A stretch of 64,000 bases of DNA, taken from positions 2,418,001 through 2,482,000 of the forward strand of contig NZ_CP045488.1 of assembly GCF_009392895.1 (NCBI RefSeq), given 5' to 3'. This stretch comes from Natronorubrum aibiense (GTDB taxonomy: Archaea > Halobacteriota > Halobacteria > Halobacteriales > Natrialbaceae). Both the position numbers and the translations under genes were made by a program. This document shows positions 17,030 through 24,771 of this stretch, piece by piece (the stretch's first letter is position 1; each line of letters starts with the position of its first letter). A model generated the notes under the pieces. The model did no database searches. It was not told the origin of the DNA and worked only from the letters and a program-made list of their open reading frames with translations.

Positions 17030-17788
17030 GTGCAACTGGTGGGCTACGAGCCGAGTGGGCGCGGATCGGCGCTGGTGGTCGGCGACGGCGGATCGGTCGA
17101 GCGCCAGCTCCTCGAGCCCGGCGACTCGCTTGCCTACGCGCTCGGCTCGCGCCACTGCGCCGGCACCGTCCACGACGGCGAGCACCGTCCCTGTGATCGC
17201 CCGTCGGCCCCCTACTGCGAGTATCACACGAGCACGTGGGTCTGTGCGCGCTGTACGGGCACCTGCCTGAAAGACGAGATGGACTGCTATCAGGACCACG
17301 CCGTCTACATCGCCGCCTTCGCGCCCGACACGTTCAAAATCGGCGTCACCAAACTCCGGCGACTCGAGACCCGTCTCCGAGAGCAGGGAGCCGACCGCGC
17401 GGCCCACGTTCACACCGTCTCGAACGGCCGCATCGCCCGCGAGATCGAAGCCGAGATCGCCCAGCGGCTGGTCGATCGCGTCCGAATGCCGACGAAGATC
17501 GCCTCGATCGCGGCGACCGTCGACGAGGACGCGTGGGACGCCACACTCGAGGAATTCGAGGTGATCGACCGCTTCGCGTTCGACTACGGCCTCGAGGGCG
17601 AGTGTGCGAGCCAGCCGGTTCCCGAAACGATCGCCGCCGGCACCGTCGCCGGCGTGAAAGGCCGACTGCTCGTCCTCGAAAACGGCGGGACGACCTACGC
17701 CGTCGACATGCGCGACCTCGTGGGGTATGACGTGACGGCGGGGACGACGGACCGACCCCTCCAGTCGTCGCTCGGCTCGTTCGGATAG
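17030..17788 (+). CDS. DUF2797 family protein
   Basis: 252 residues. I place the start at GTG 17030 (VQLVGYEPSGRGSALVV): a TATA-like GATATATC lies about 28 bases upstream, and the longer open frame runs through the opposite-strand cbiX. A Cys/His-rich part (CAGTVHDGEHRPCDRPSAP, YCEYHTSTWVCARCTGTC) probably binds zinc. Next comes HAVYIAAFAPDTFKIGVTKL...RLREQGADRAAHV, the family core; YIA..KIGVT..R...QG resembles the GIY-YIG/T5orf172 nuclease fold. A beta-rich C-terminus (GVKGRLLVLENGGTTYAVDM) follows. The family's function is unknown; nuclease activity is only a possibility. Confidence 0.8.
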   Translation: MQLVGYEPSGRGSALVVGDGGSVERQLLEPGDSLAYALGSRHCAGTVHDGEHRPCDRPSAPYCEYHTSTWVCARCTGTCLKDEMDCYQDHAVYIAAFAPDTFKIGVTKLRRLETRLREQGADRAAHVHTVSNGRIAREIEAEIAQRLVDRVRMPTKIASIAATVDEDAWDATLEEFEVIDRFAFDYGLEGECASQPVPETIAAGTVAGVKGRLLVLENGGTTYAVDMRDLVGYDVTAGTTDRPLQSSLGSFG

Positions 17789-17913
17789 CGCTGTCCCGCA
17801 GGACCGGGACGGCGAGTTCTGCGAATTTGTTTATCAATGTCGTTGTCAGGTTAGTGTGCGCTAGTGTGTCCAACACAGAAATCCTTTTCCGCGGCGGCAC
17901 AGAATCCGGAGGT

Positions 17914-18276
17914 ATGGCTGACGAAAACGAATCCAACGACGCGGGAGACGAGGGCAGCGAAGAGAAGTCGTTCCGCGAACGAGTCGAAGAGATTCGCGAA
18001 AAACGCGCCGAAGAAGGAGAGGGCGAGGGTGAGCCACCGGAGAGCCCGTTCGGCGGCGGCGGCGGCCCTGGCGGCATGGGCGGGGGCAACCCGTTCGCGC
18101 AGATGATGGGCGGCATGATGGGCGGCGGCCCCGGCGGCCCCGGTGGCGCACCAGGCGGCCGCAGTGAAGAAGCCGGGAACGAAGAACTCGTCCGCGAAGT
18201 CCGACAACTCCGTGACGAGATGCGCGATCAGACCCGCGCGCTCAAGCGGATCGCCGACGCGCTCGAGGACAACTAA
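17914..18276 (+). CDS. Gly/Met-rich low-complexity protein with terminal helix
   Basis: 120 residues from ATG 17914, with GGAGGT just upstream as ribosome site. Residues about 1-42 are charged and helical (SFRERVEEIREKRAEEGEGE). Residues about 43-85 are almost only Gly, Met and Pro (MGGGNPFAQMMGGMMGGG). Residues about 88-120 form an amphipathic helix (LVREVRQLRDEMRDQTRALK) likely to self-associate. Conserved in style among haloarchaea, but I cannot assign a function. The Gly/Met block resembles segments of chaperone tails and condensate-forming proteins (speculation). Confidence 0.7.
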   Translation: MADENESNDAGDEGSEEKSFRERVEEIREKRAEEGEGEGEPPESPFGGGGGPGGMGGGNPFAQMMGGMMGGGPGGPGGAPGGRSEEAGNEELVREVRQLRDEMRDQTRALKRIADALEDN

Positions 18277-18361
18277 CGACGCCCGTCGGTGTCGACTTTT
18301 CACTGTGCACAGACTGACCAGCGTCGCGTGGGCCAAAACTCGTCGCTTTTAAACGGCTCTT

Positions 18362-19207
18362 TCAACGCCGGCGAAGCGTCCGCAGCGACGGCACGCGGCC
18401 GTTCACCCACGATGAGATCGACCATCGACCGACGAGGATGCCGGCGAGTTCGACGCTGAGATACGCGAGGACGACGCCGGCGAGCACGTCGATTGCCCAG
18501 TGAATACCGAGGTACATCGTCGAAATCGCGACGGAGAGCCCGAGTACGGCCGCGACGACGTTCCACATTGGATAGTACGCTCGAGTGCGGTAGGCCAGGA
18601 TGGAGACGGTCGCGGCGAGCGAGGTGTGCAGCGACGGGAAGACGTTGGTGTTGCGGTTGACCTGTCGCGTGAGGTGTTGGTACTGCGGATACGTATCGTA
18701 CAACAGTGCATCGACGAGTTCGGGCATCATGTTTCGCGGCCCGTAGGCGATGACGAAGACGTACACCGCCAGTCCGATGGTGTAGTTCAGCGTGTACGCC
18801 GTCAGGAGTTCCCGGAGTTGACGCGTCTCCGAGAGCGCGAAGTACGCAACGACGGGAAACGCCAGCAAGAAGACGTAGCCGTAGATGTAGATGAACGAGA
18901 AGTACGCCGTCACTGCCGGCGTCGCCTGTGCCTGCAGCCAGACGATGAACTGTCCCTCGAGGTCGTAGATCGCCCAGGTAAGATTCCAGTCGATCATCCA
19001 CGAGAGTTCCGGGCCAACCTGTCTAGCGACGCTGTTCAAGAGCAACGCCGAGGCGAGGACGACGGTGATCGGTGCGGCCGCCCGCACTCGGTGTCGCCAC
19101 GCGCCGCGCGTCTCTCGGAGTCGATCCCGACCGACGAACAGCGCGGTCGAGAGGAGAAGAAGTCCCGTCACGACCACGATCAACTGGACTAACACTCTGC
19201 CGAGCAT
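18362..19207 (-). CDS. PAP2 superfamily membrane phosphatase, copy 1
   Basis: 281 residues from ATG 19207. This ATG overlaps the TAA of the upstream lipoprotein gene (TAATG), so translation is coupled. About seven to eight hydrophobic segments. Catalytic motifs are AYGPRN (conserved Arg region), NTNVFPSLHTSLAAT (PSLHTS in place of PSGH, catalytic His) and STMYLGIHWAIDVLAG (second catalytic His and Asp). Layout and motifs fit the PAP2_3/inositolphosphotransferase-like branch: lipid phosphate phosphatases or phosphotransferases with active site outside the membrane. It is paralogous to 21104-21973 (YFSFIYIYGYVFLLAFPVVA is nearly identical there). Substrate unknown; pairing with an extracytoplasmic lipoprotein suggests they work on the same surface. 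Confidence 0.85.
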   Translation of the reverse strand: MLGRVLVQLIVVVTGLLLLSTALFVGRDRLRETRGAWRHRVRAAAPITVVLASALLLNSVARQVGPELSWMIDWNLTWAIYDLEGQFIVWLQAQATPAVTAYFSFIYIYGYVFLLAFPVVAYFALSETRQLRELLTAYTLNYTIGLAVYVFVIAYGPRNMMPELVDALLYDTYPQYQHLTRQVNRNTNVFPSLHTSLAATVSILAYRTRAYYPMWNVVAAVLGLSVAISTMYLGIHWAIDVLAGVVLAYLSVELAGILVGRWSISSWVNGRVPSLRTLRRR

Positions 19208-21003
19208 TACTGTCTCACCCGCAGGTTTCCGTCGGCATCGTACCGAAACCCGGCCTCCTCGAACGCCGTTCGTGCTGCATCGACGTCGACCTCGCCGTTC
19301 GATCCCAGAAACGGCGTCTCCGGATCCGAACCGTTCCACGCGAGGTGGTCGGGAACCCACTCGTCGGTCAACGGTGTCGCGATCGGATTCGCGTGACCGT
19401 GGAAAACGTCGTCAACCAGCCACGCCTTGTCGATCAACTGCGCGACGACCTGTCGAAACCGGGGGTTTCCAAACGGTGCCCGCCGAGCGTTGAACCCGAG
19501 GTGGTAGAACGTCCACGACGGCGACTCGAGCAGTCGAACGCCGTCCGGTTCCTCGACGTCCTCGATGACGTAGCTCTCGAGGATCGAACTCGTGACGTCG
19601 GCGTTGTCGTTTTCGAGTAGTTGCATCGCCGACGTGCTCCGAGGATTGATCTCGATCCGTACCGCCTCGACGGTCGGTGCTGGCAACTCGACGCCGTCAC
19701 GACGCGTGAAATGCTCGTCGAAGCGCTCGAGGGTGACGTGCTCGCGCTCGGTGTGGGTCCCGTACTGAAACGGGCCACTCCCGATCGGTGGGATGTTGTC
19801 CGTGACTACCGCCTGCGTCGTCCCCTGTGCGACGCGGACGCCGGGGACGGTGGCAGGTGTTGCTCGATCTGACCAGTGATGCTCGGGCAGGATCGGCACT
19901 GTCAATGCGCGTTCGCCAACCGCCTGTCCAGTCTCGACCGTTAGCTCGAGGCTGTCCTCGCTTTGTGCATCGATATCGTCGATCGCCTCGACGGCACCTC
20001 GATAGCGCGGGGCCGGCGCGGGCGACGTGCTGGTCCCGAGGGCGGTGTCATCGAGGAGCCGATACGTAAAGACGACGTCGTCGGCCGTCACCGACACGCC
20101 GTCGTGAAACGTACAGTCCGGACGGAGAGTCACGCGCAGCGTCGACTCGTCGGTCCACTCCCAGCCGTCGGCGAGCCACGGCTCGAGTGTGTGTGTGCCG
20201 TCTTCGGCCACGAGATCGGCGACCAGCGAGTCGTACAGCAGGTCGGTGACCGTTCCCCGGCCACGGTATTCGGCGTTCAACGGATTGAGGTTCTGGGACG
20301 GTCGGGCGTCCGTGTGGACGACCCGAAGCTGCTCGGCGCTGTCGTCAGTCTGTGGCTCGAGACCGAGATACCCCGTTCGCGTCGCGAGATGGCCCGCGTC
20401 CCAACCATCGAATCGGTCGTCTCTGACGAGCCGGTGCTCGATCGGGGTGCAGATCGGTACGAACGGCTGTTCGATCGACAGTGCCTCGAGAATGTCTTCG
20501 ACGGCGTCGCGGCGTTCGTCCCCGTCGGCGTCGCGCTGGGCCTCGAGTAAGTCGTCGAGCAGCAGATTCGTAAAGCCGAACGGGTTCTGCCAGCCGGACT
20601 CGTCGGCGTACAACGAGTGGAGCATCTCGTAGAGGAAGTCCGGGTCGGTGTCTCCGGGATGGCGACCAACGTAGAGGTCGAAGTCGTGATTGATCAGGAC
20701 CGTCCGCAGGAACTCTTCGTCGGCTTGCATCTCGATGGCGACGTCGATGCCGACGGCCTCGAGCACCGTCGCGATCTCTCGGGCGAGGCGGATGCTCTCT
20801 CGATCACCGTCGGCGGACAGCGTCGTGATGGTCACCGACAGCTGTTGGATATCGTCTCGGTTGACGACGCTGCGAAGTTGGCGGACACAGCCGCTGGTCG
20901 ACGCCGTTAGCCCGACGGCACCGGCCAGCGCAGCCCGACGGCTGATGCCGCCAGCGCTGTCTCCGGTGATGTCTTGGTCCGGAATGGTCCGTCCGCGACT
21001 CAT
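19207..21003 (-). CDS. Tat lipoprotein of the peptide-binding (SBP_bac_5) family with permuted domain order, copy 1
   Basis: 598 residues. The signal has SRR at 21-23 and a lipobox ending at Cys39, giving a Tat-exported surface lipoprotein. The body resembles DppA/OppA-type solute-binding proteins in rearranged order. Residues about 52-200 (LSVTITTLSADGD, VGIDVAI, NHDFDLYVGRHPGDTDPDFLY, PFVPICTPIEH) look like the normal C-terminal part. Residues about 225-598 then start with the normal N-terminal part (LRVVHTDARPSQNLNPL, LLYDSL, PWLADGWEW, FHDGVSVTADDVVFTY) and end in the normal middle (FYHLGFNARRAPFGNPRFRQ, AARTAFEEAGFRYDADGNLR). No transporter subunits are nearby. See findings. Confidence 0.85.
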   Translation of the reverse strand: MSRGRTIPDQDITGDSAGGISRRAALAGAVGLTASTSGCVRQLRSVVNRDDIQQLSVTITTLSADGDRESIRLAREIATVLEAVGIDVAIEMQADEEFLRTVLINHDFDLYVGRHPGDTDPDFLYEMLHSLYADESGWQNPFGFTNLLLDDLLEAQRDADGDERRDAVEDILEALSIEQPFVPICTPIEHRLVRDDRFDGWDAGHLATRTGYLGLEPQTDDSAEQLRVVHTDARPSQNLNPLNAEYRGRGTVTDLLYDSLVADLVAEDGTHTLEPWLADGWEWTDESTLRVTLRPDCTFHDGVSVTADDVVFTYRLLDDTALGTSTSPAPAPRYRGAVEAIDDIDAQSEDSLELTVETGQAVGERALTVPILPEHHWSDRATPATVPGVRVAQGTTQAVVTDNIPPIGSGPFQYGTHTEREHVTLERFDEHFTRRDGVELPAPTVEAVRIEINPRSTSAMQLLENDNADVTSSILESYVIEDVEEPDGVRLLESPSWTFYHLGFNARRAPFGNPRFRQVVAQLIDKAWLVDDVFHGHANPIATPLTDEWVPDHLAWNGSDPETPFLGSNGEVDVDAARTAFEEAGFRYDADGNLRVRQ

Positions 21004-21031
21004 TTCGTTCGTTTGTTACGGTTCGCCGGCG

Positions 21032-21050
21032 GTGATATAACAGTATTGTG
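21032..21050 (-). promoter_or_regulatory. Promoter of cassette copy 1
   Basis: On the minus strand CAATACTGTTATATCACC lies about 30-45 bases before the ATG at 21003. It matches CAATATTGTTATATACC before copy 2 in both sequence and spacing, so the element (TATA box plus upstream CAATAyTG) was duplicated and kept. Confidence 0.6.
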
Positions 21051-21103
21051 TGAGCCCGGCTAGCGACCGGGGCATCTCGATCGGAGCAGTCCGGTATCTC
21101 GTC

Positions 21104-21973
21104 TCAGAACCGGTCTCGGTCGATGTCTGATAGTCGTTCGGACAGTTGTTCGGACAGCTCCGAAAGCGACCAGCGGCCGACGAGGCGGTACGAGAGGGCG
21201 ACACAGAGCACCGCGAGGACGAGCCCCGCGAGAACGTCGATCCCCCAGTGCAGTCCCAGATACATCGTCGAGATGATGACGCTGACGGCGAGAACGACGG
21301 CGATCGGGAGCCACTTCGGATAGCTCGAGCGGGTGAGATAGGCGAAGATCCCGACCGTAGCCGACAGCGAGGTGTGCAGCGACGGGAAGACGTTGGTGTT
21401 GCGGTTGACTTCCCGAGTCAGATACTTGAACTCGGGGGTGTGGTCGTAAAGGATCGTCGACGACCCCGTCCCCGAACTCGCACTCGCAATCAGCTCGTCG
21501 ACGAATACGTTCCGCGGACCGTACGCGATCACGAGTGCGTACAACACGAGTCCGAGCGCGTAGTTGAACGCGTACGCCGTGAGCAGCCGCCGGAACATCT
21601 TGGTGTCCGACAGGGCGAAATACGCCACGACCGGGAAGACCAGCAGGAAGGTGTAGCCGTAGACGTAAATAAACGAGAAGTACGTCGTTAGCTCAGGGCT
21701 AGCGATCTTCTGAAAGATCAGGACGAACTCACCTTCGATCCTCACGATCGTCGAGGTCATGTGGATGCCGAATCCCGTACCGTCCTGTCGGATCGTTCGG
21801 TTGAGCAACAACACGGCCGAAACGATGAGAATCGCTGGGCCGGAGATCCGAAACCGAGAGCGCCACTCGGTTCGCGTCGCCGCGAGCCGCTCGAGGCCGA
21901 CGAACAGCCCGAGTGAGATCGGGAGCAAAAACCCGACGACGAGAACGACTCGAGTCAGTACCTCAGAGAGCAT
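21104..21973 (-). CDS. PAP2 superfamily membrane phosphatase, copy 2
   Basis: 289 residues, ATG at 21973 overlapping the TGA of the upstream lipoprotein gene (TGATG). Motifs match copy 1: AYGPRN, NTNVFPSLHTSLSAT, STMYLGLHWGIDVLAG, with both catalytic His and the Asp present. It has an extra Ser/Gly-rich insert (IASASSGTGSSTIL) before the second motif and a longer charged C-terminus. About seven hydrophobic segments. The second half of a duplicated lipoprotein-PAP2 cassette. Biochemical substrate unknown; lipid pyrophosphate or phospholipid-like compounds are typical for the family. Confidence 0.85.
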   Translation of the reverse strand: MLSEVLTRVVLVVGFLLPISLGLFVGLERLAATRTEWRSRFRISGPAILIVSAVLLLNRTIRQDGTGFGIHMTSTIVRIEGEFVLIFQKIASPELTTYFSFIYVYGYTFLLVFPVVAYFALSDTKMFRRLLTAYAFNYALGLVLYALVIAYGPRNVFVDELIASASSGTGSSTILYDHTPEFKYLTREVNRNTNVFPSLHTSLSATVGIFAYLTRSSYPKWLPIAVVLAVSVIISTMYLGLHWGIDVLAGLVLAVLCVALSYRLVGRWSLSELSEQLSERLSDIDRDRF

Positions 21974-23922
21974 CAGTATCGGTTTTGCAGCCGACCCTCA
22001 TCGTCGTACCGGAATCCGGCCGACTCGAACGCGGCGCGTGCAGCCTCGGCGTTGAGTGTTCCATCGGATCCGATAAACGGAGTCCTGGAATCTTCACCAT
22101 CCCATGTGAGATCGTCGGGGACCCACTCGTCGGCGACTGGACTCGAGAGCGGCGTTGCGTGATCGTAGAAGATCTGTCTGGCGATCCAGTCTTTGTCGAT
22201 GAGTTGGCACACCGCTCGACGGAAGCGGGGATCGCTACACGGCGACACACGCGTATTAAATCCGAGGTGATAGAACGTCCACGACGGGTCCTCGAGCCGT
22301 TCGGCGTCGGAATCGTCCGAGATGTTACCGATCGCGTGTGACTCGAGCATCGACGATGTTAGATCGCCGTCGCCGCTTTCGACCCGTGAAATCGAGGAGG
22401 TACTGCCGGGGTCGACAGTGAAGCGAAGCTCGTCGACGGTCGGTTCTGGGAGGTCGACATCCGCTCGGAGAGTGAAGTGGTCGTCGAAGCGCTCGAGATT
22501 CAGATAGCTCCGCTCGGACTGGCTCTCGAACTGGAAGGGGCCGCTCCCGATCGGTGGGACGGAGTTGGTGGTGACGAGTCCCCACCGTCCCTGCGAGGCA
22601 GTGAAGTCGTCGACGTTGTTGATTCGGTCTTTGAGTTCTTCCCGCCAGATATGGCGAGGGAGAATCGGGACCGTCAGCGCGCGTTCGATGACCTCGCGGC
22701 CAGCGTCGAAAATGATCCGCAGTCGATAATCGTCACGTGGATCGGTCTCGATTCTGTTGACCGCGCTCACCTGACCGCGGTACCGGGGGGCTGGCGACGG
22801 GCGAACCGACTGACCGAGTGCGGTATCCTTGAGGAACCGGTAGGTGAACGCGACGTCTGCGGCAGTGACCGGCTCGCCGTCGTGGAACGTACAGTCCTCT
22901 CGAAGTCGTACTGTCGCGGCCATCGCGTCGTCGTCGACCGATTCGGCGTCGAGTGTGCTGTTATCGACCGATTCGGCGTCGAGTGTGCTGTTATCGACCG
23001 ATTCGGCGTCGAGTGTACTGTTATCGACTGTTTCGGACTCGTTCATCGCGGCTCCCCCTGCGTAGAACTCGTCCACTTCGGCGGCCGGTTCCAGCTCCCA
23101 GGAGTCGGCGAGCCACGGCTGGACCTCGTAGGAGACACTGTCGTCTTCCTCGGTTACATCGAGCGTTCCGAGGGAGTCGTACAACAGGTTGACGACCGTC
23201 CCCCGCTCGCTGATCGTCGCCGACAGCGGGTTGACGTTTTGGGAGGGACGCGCGTCGGTCACGAGCGCGTGAAGCCGGTCGACGCCGTCGTCCGGCTCGA
23301 GGCCGAGATACCCCTGTCGAGTCGCGGGATGGGCGTTCTCCCAGCCCTCGAATCGAGCGCTGGCGACGCGGTTTTCGTCGGGCCGACAGATCGGGTCGAA
23401 CGGCTTCTCTTCGGCGAGTGCTCGCAGCACCGGTTTGAGTCGTTCGCGTCGTTCGTCGCCGTCGGCGCGGCGCTGTTCTTCGAGGAGGGGATCGAAGAAC
23501 GTCGGATTGGAGTACTGAAACGGATTCTGCCAGCCGGCTTCGTCGGCGTACCGCGAGTGGAGGGCCTCGTAGAGGAAGTCGGGATCGTAATCGGCGGGAT
23601 GGCGACCGACGTAGAGGTCGAAGTCGCGGTCGATGAGGATCATTTCCAGAAACTCGGAGGGCGACCGCCAGGCGATGGTGGTGTTGATACCGACCGCTTC
23701 GAGGTTCCGCTCGAGATGGCGTGCGATACGGACCGTCTCTCTGTTGCCATCGTCGGGGACCGTGACGAGTGACAACGAGAGGTTGTCGTCACCATCGTTG
23801 CTGACGACACTTTCGACGCTATCGATGCAGCCGCTCAGCGAAATCGACAGTCCTGCCCCGGCAGCAGCGAGGACTGAACGGCGATCGATACCGTCAGTAT
23901 TGTCGGTTTTATCACAGTTCAT
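21973..23922 (-). CDS. Tat lipoprotein of the peptide-binding family with permuted domain order, copy 2
   Basis: 649 residues. DRR at 13-15 and lipobox Cys32 give Tat export and lipid anchoring. Same permuted layout as copy 1: first the normally C-terminal part (LSLSLVTVPDDGN, VGINTTIAW, DRDFDLYVGRHPADYDPDFL, NPFQYSNPTFFDPLLEEQ, PFDPICRPDENR), then the normally N-terminal part (LVTDARPSQNVNPL, LLYDSLG, PWLADSWELE, CTFHDGEPVTAADVAFTY), ending with FYHLGFNTRVSPCSDPRFRR and AARAAFESAGFRYDDEGRLQ. Compared with copy 1 it has an insert of about 45 residues containing three ESVDNSTLDA repeats. The two copies have diverged widely, so the duplication is old or came by transfer. Ligand unknown. Confidence 0.85.
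   Translation of the reverse strand: MNCDKTDNTDGIDRRSVLAAAGAGLSISLSGCIDSVESVVSNDGDDNLSLSLVTVPDDGNRETVRIARHLERNLEAVGINTTIAWRSPSEFLEMILIDRDFDLYVGRHPADYDPDFLYEALHSRYADEAGWQNPFQYSNPTFFDPLLEEQRRADGDERRERLKPVLRALAEEKPFDPICRPDENRVASARFEGWENAHPATRQGYLGLEPDDGVDRLHALVTDARPSQNVNPLSATISERGTVVNLLYDSLGTLDVTEEDDSVSYEVQPWLADSWELEPAAEVDEFYAGGAAMNESETVDNSTLDAESVDNSTLDAESVDNSTLDAESVDDDAMAATVRLREDCTFHDGEPVTAADVAFTYRFLKDTALGQSVRPSPAPRYRGQVSAVNRIETDPRDDYRLRIIFDAGREVIERALTVPILPRHIWREELKDRINNVDDFTASQGRWGLVTTNSVPPIGSGPFQFESQSERSYLNLERFDDHFTLRADVDLPEPTVDELRFTVDPGSTSSISRVESGDGDLTSSMLESHAIGNISDDSDAERLEDPSWTFYHLGFNTRVSPCSDPRFRRAVCQLIDKDWIARQIFYDHATPLSSPVADEWVPDDLTWDGEDSRTPFIGSDGTLNAEAARAAFESAGFRYDDEGRLQNRY
22934..23030. 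repeat. Three tandem 30-base repeats inside the copy 2 lipoprotein gene
   Basis: Units at 22934-22963, 22964-22993 and 22994-23023 differ by one base, with a partial fourth to about 23030. In frame they encode ESVDNSTLDA three times. NST is an N-glycosylation sequon (N-x-S/T), so the repeat multiplies possible glycosylation sites on this surface protein. Near identity means recent expansion by slippage or unequal exchange. Confidence 0.9.
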
Positions 23923-23950
23923 TCAGTCTAATATACAGCTTTGCTATTGG

Positions 23951-23965
23951 TATATAACAATATTG
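23951..23965 (-). promoter_or_regulatory. Promoter of cassette copy 2
   Basis: On the minus strand CAATATTGTTATATACC lies about 33 bases (TATA centre) before the ATG at 23922. It is nearly identical to the element before copy 1. Confidence 0.6.
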
Positions 23966-24150
23966 CGCATCGTAGTCGGGTATAGAGAGCTATCGAAATG
24001 CTCTTTGTGATGGTTCTGACTGTCGATAACCCGTATATGGGTACAGCGAACGTATAACAGTCATCGCTTGCAGTTGCCGCCATAAATACTCATGCGTGAT
24101 GATGGCCACGAGAACACAACATCAATAGGCGAACCCATGAAACGTGGGGT

Positions 24151-24429
24151 ATGGATATCGCCGCCGAGCGAATCGACCGCCTCCACGAGTTGGCTCGAGC
24201 GGCGGCAGCCGAAGGCGACCACGACCGGGCGCGCTACTACGTTCGACTCGCTCGCCGTGTCGCGGAACGGAACCGGCTGACGCTCCCTCGAGAGTTCCGA
24301 CGGTTCACTTGCGATCGCTGTGATGCCTACCTGCGACCGGGACAGAATGCCCGCGTGCGGCTGCAGGATGGCCACGTCGTGATCACCTGCGACTGTGGTG
24401 CACACGCACGCTACCCCTACGAGGGATGA
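24151..24429 (+). CDS. rnp4: Ribonuclease P protein component 4
   Basis: 92 residues. N-terminal paired helices (AAERIDRLHELARAAAAEGD, HDRARYYVRLARRVAERNRL) are followed by a zinc ribbon with Cys54, Cys57, Cys80 and Cys82 (FTCDRCDAYLRPGQNARVRL, ITCDCG). This is the Rpr2/Rpp21/RNP4 family. RNP4 pairs with RNP1-type protein and RNase P RNA to mature tRNA 5' ends. The next gene encodes a YhbY RNA-binding protein, a pairing that fits an RNA-processing operon. Length normal. Confidence 0.95.
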   Translation: MDIAAERIDRLHELARAAAAEGDHDRARYYVRLARRVAERNRLTLPREFRRFTCDRCDAYLRPGQNARVRLQDGHVVITCDCGAHARYPYEG

Positions 24430-24522
24430 GTACGGATCGCTGCTCGTCGTGACTCGCGACCGTTCACGTCGCGAAATTCCGAATCGGGAAGATTGAAACG
24501 GCTCGCGTCGCTACAGAGGGCC

Positions 24523-24771
24523 ATGGATACACAGCAGCTCAAGCAAGAAGCACACGACCTCGACGTCACTGTCTGGGTCGGCAAAAGCGGCCTCGAGGCA
24601 GTCGTCGACGAACTCGACAATCAGCTTTCGAACGAACACCTCGTGAAGGTCAAATTCCTCCGTGCGGCCCGCGCCGGCAGTTCGACCGATGAGAAGGCGG
24701 CCGAGCTCGCCGATCAGGTCAACGCCGAACTGATCGAGACGCGCGGTCACACGGCAGTGTTGCACCGATGA
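24523..24771 (+). CDS. YhbY family RNA-binding protein
   Basis: 82 residues from ATG 24523 (MDTQQLKQEAHDLDVTVWVG). The sequence fits the CRS1-YhbY (CRM) domain: VGKSGLEAVVDELDNQLSNE, then VKVKFLRAARAGSS, then NAELIETRGHTAVLHR; GKSGL stands where the domain's GxxG loop is expected. In bacteria YhbY acts in large-subunit ribosome assembly; the archaeal role is presumed similar. It lies between rnp4 and the MscS gene, overlapping the latter by four bases. Confidence 0.92.
   Translation: MDTQQLKQEAHDLDVTVWVGKSGLEAVVDELDNQLSNEHLVKVKFLRAARAGSSTDEKAAELADQVNAELIETRGHTAVLHR

Noticed and set aside
18143-18352. Small frames around the Gly/Met-rich gene
   Set aside because: Low-complexity DNA opens several frames by chance; only the ATG 17914 frame has a ribosome site and acidic ends.
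22934-23030. CRISPR reading of the 30-base repeats
   Set aside because: The units are directly tandem with no spacers, and are in frame within a coding gene.
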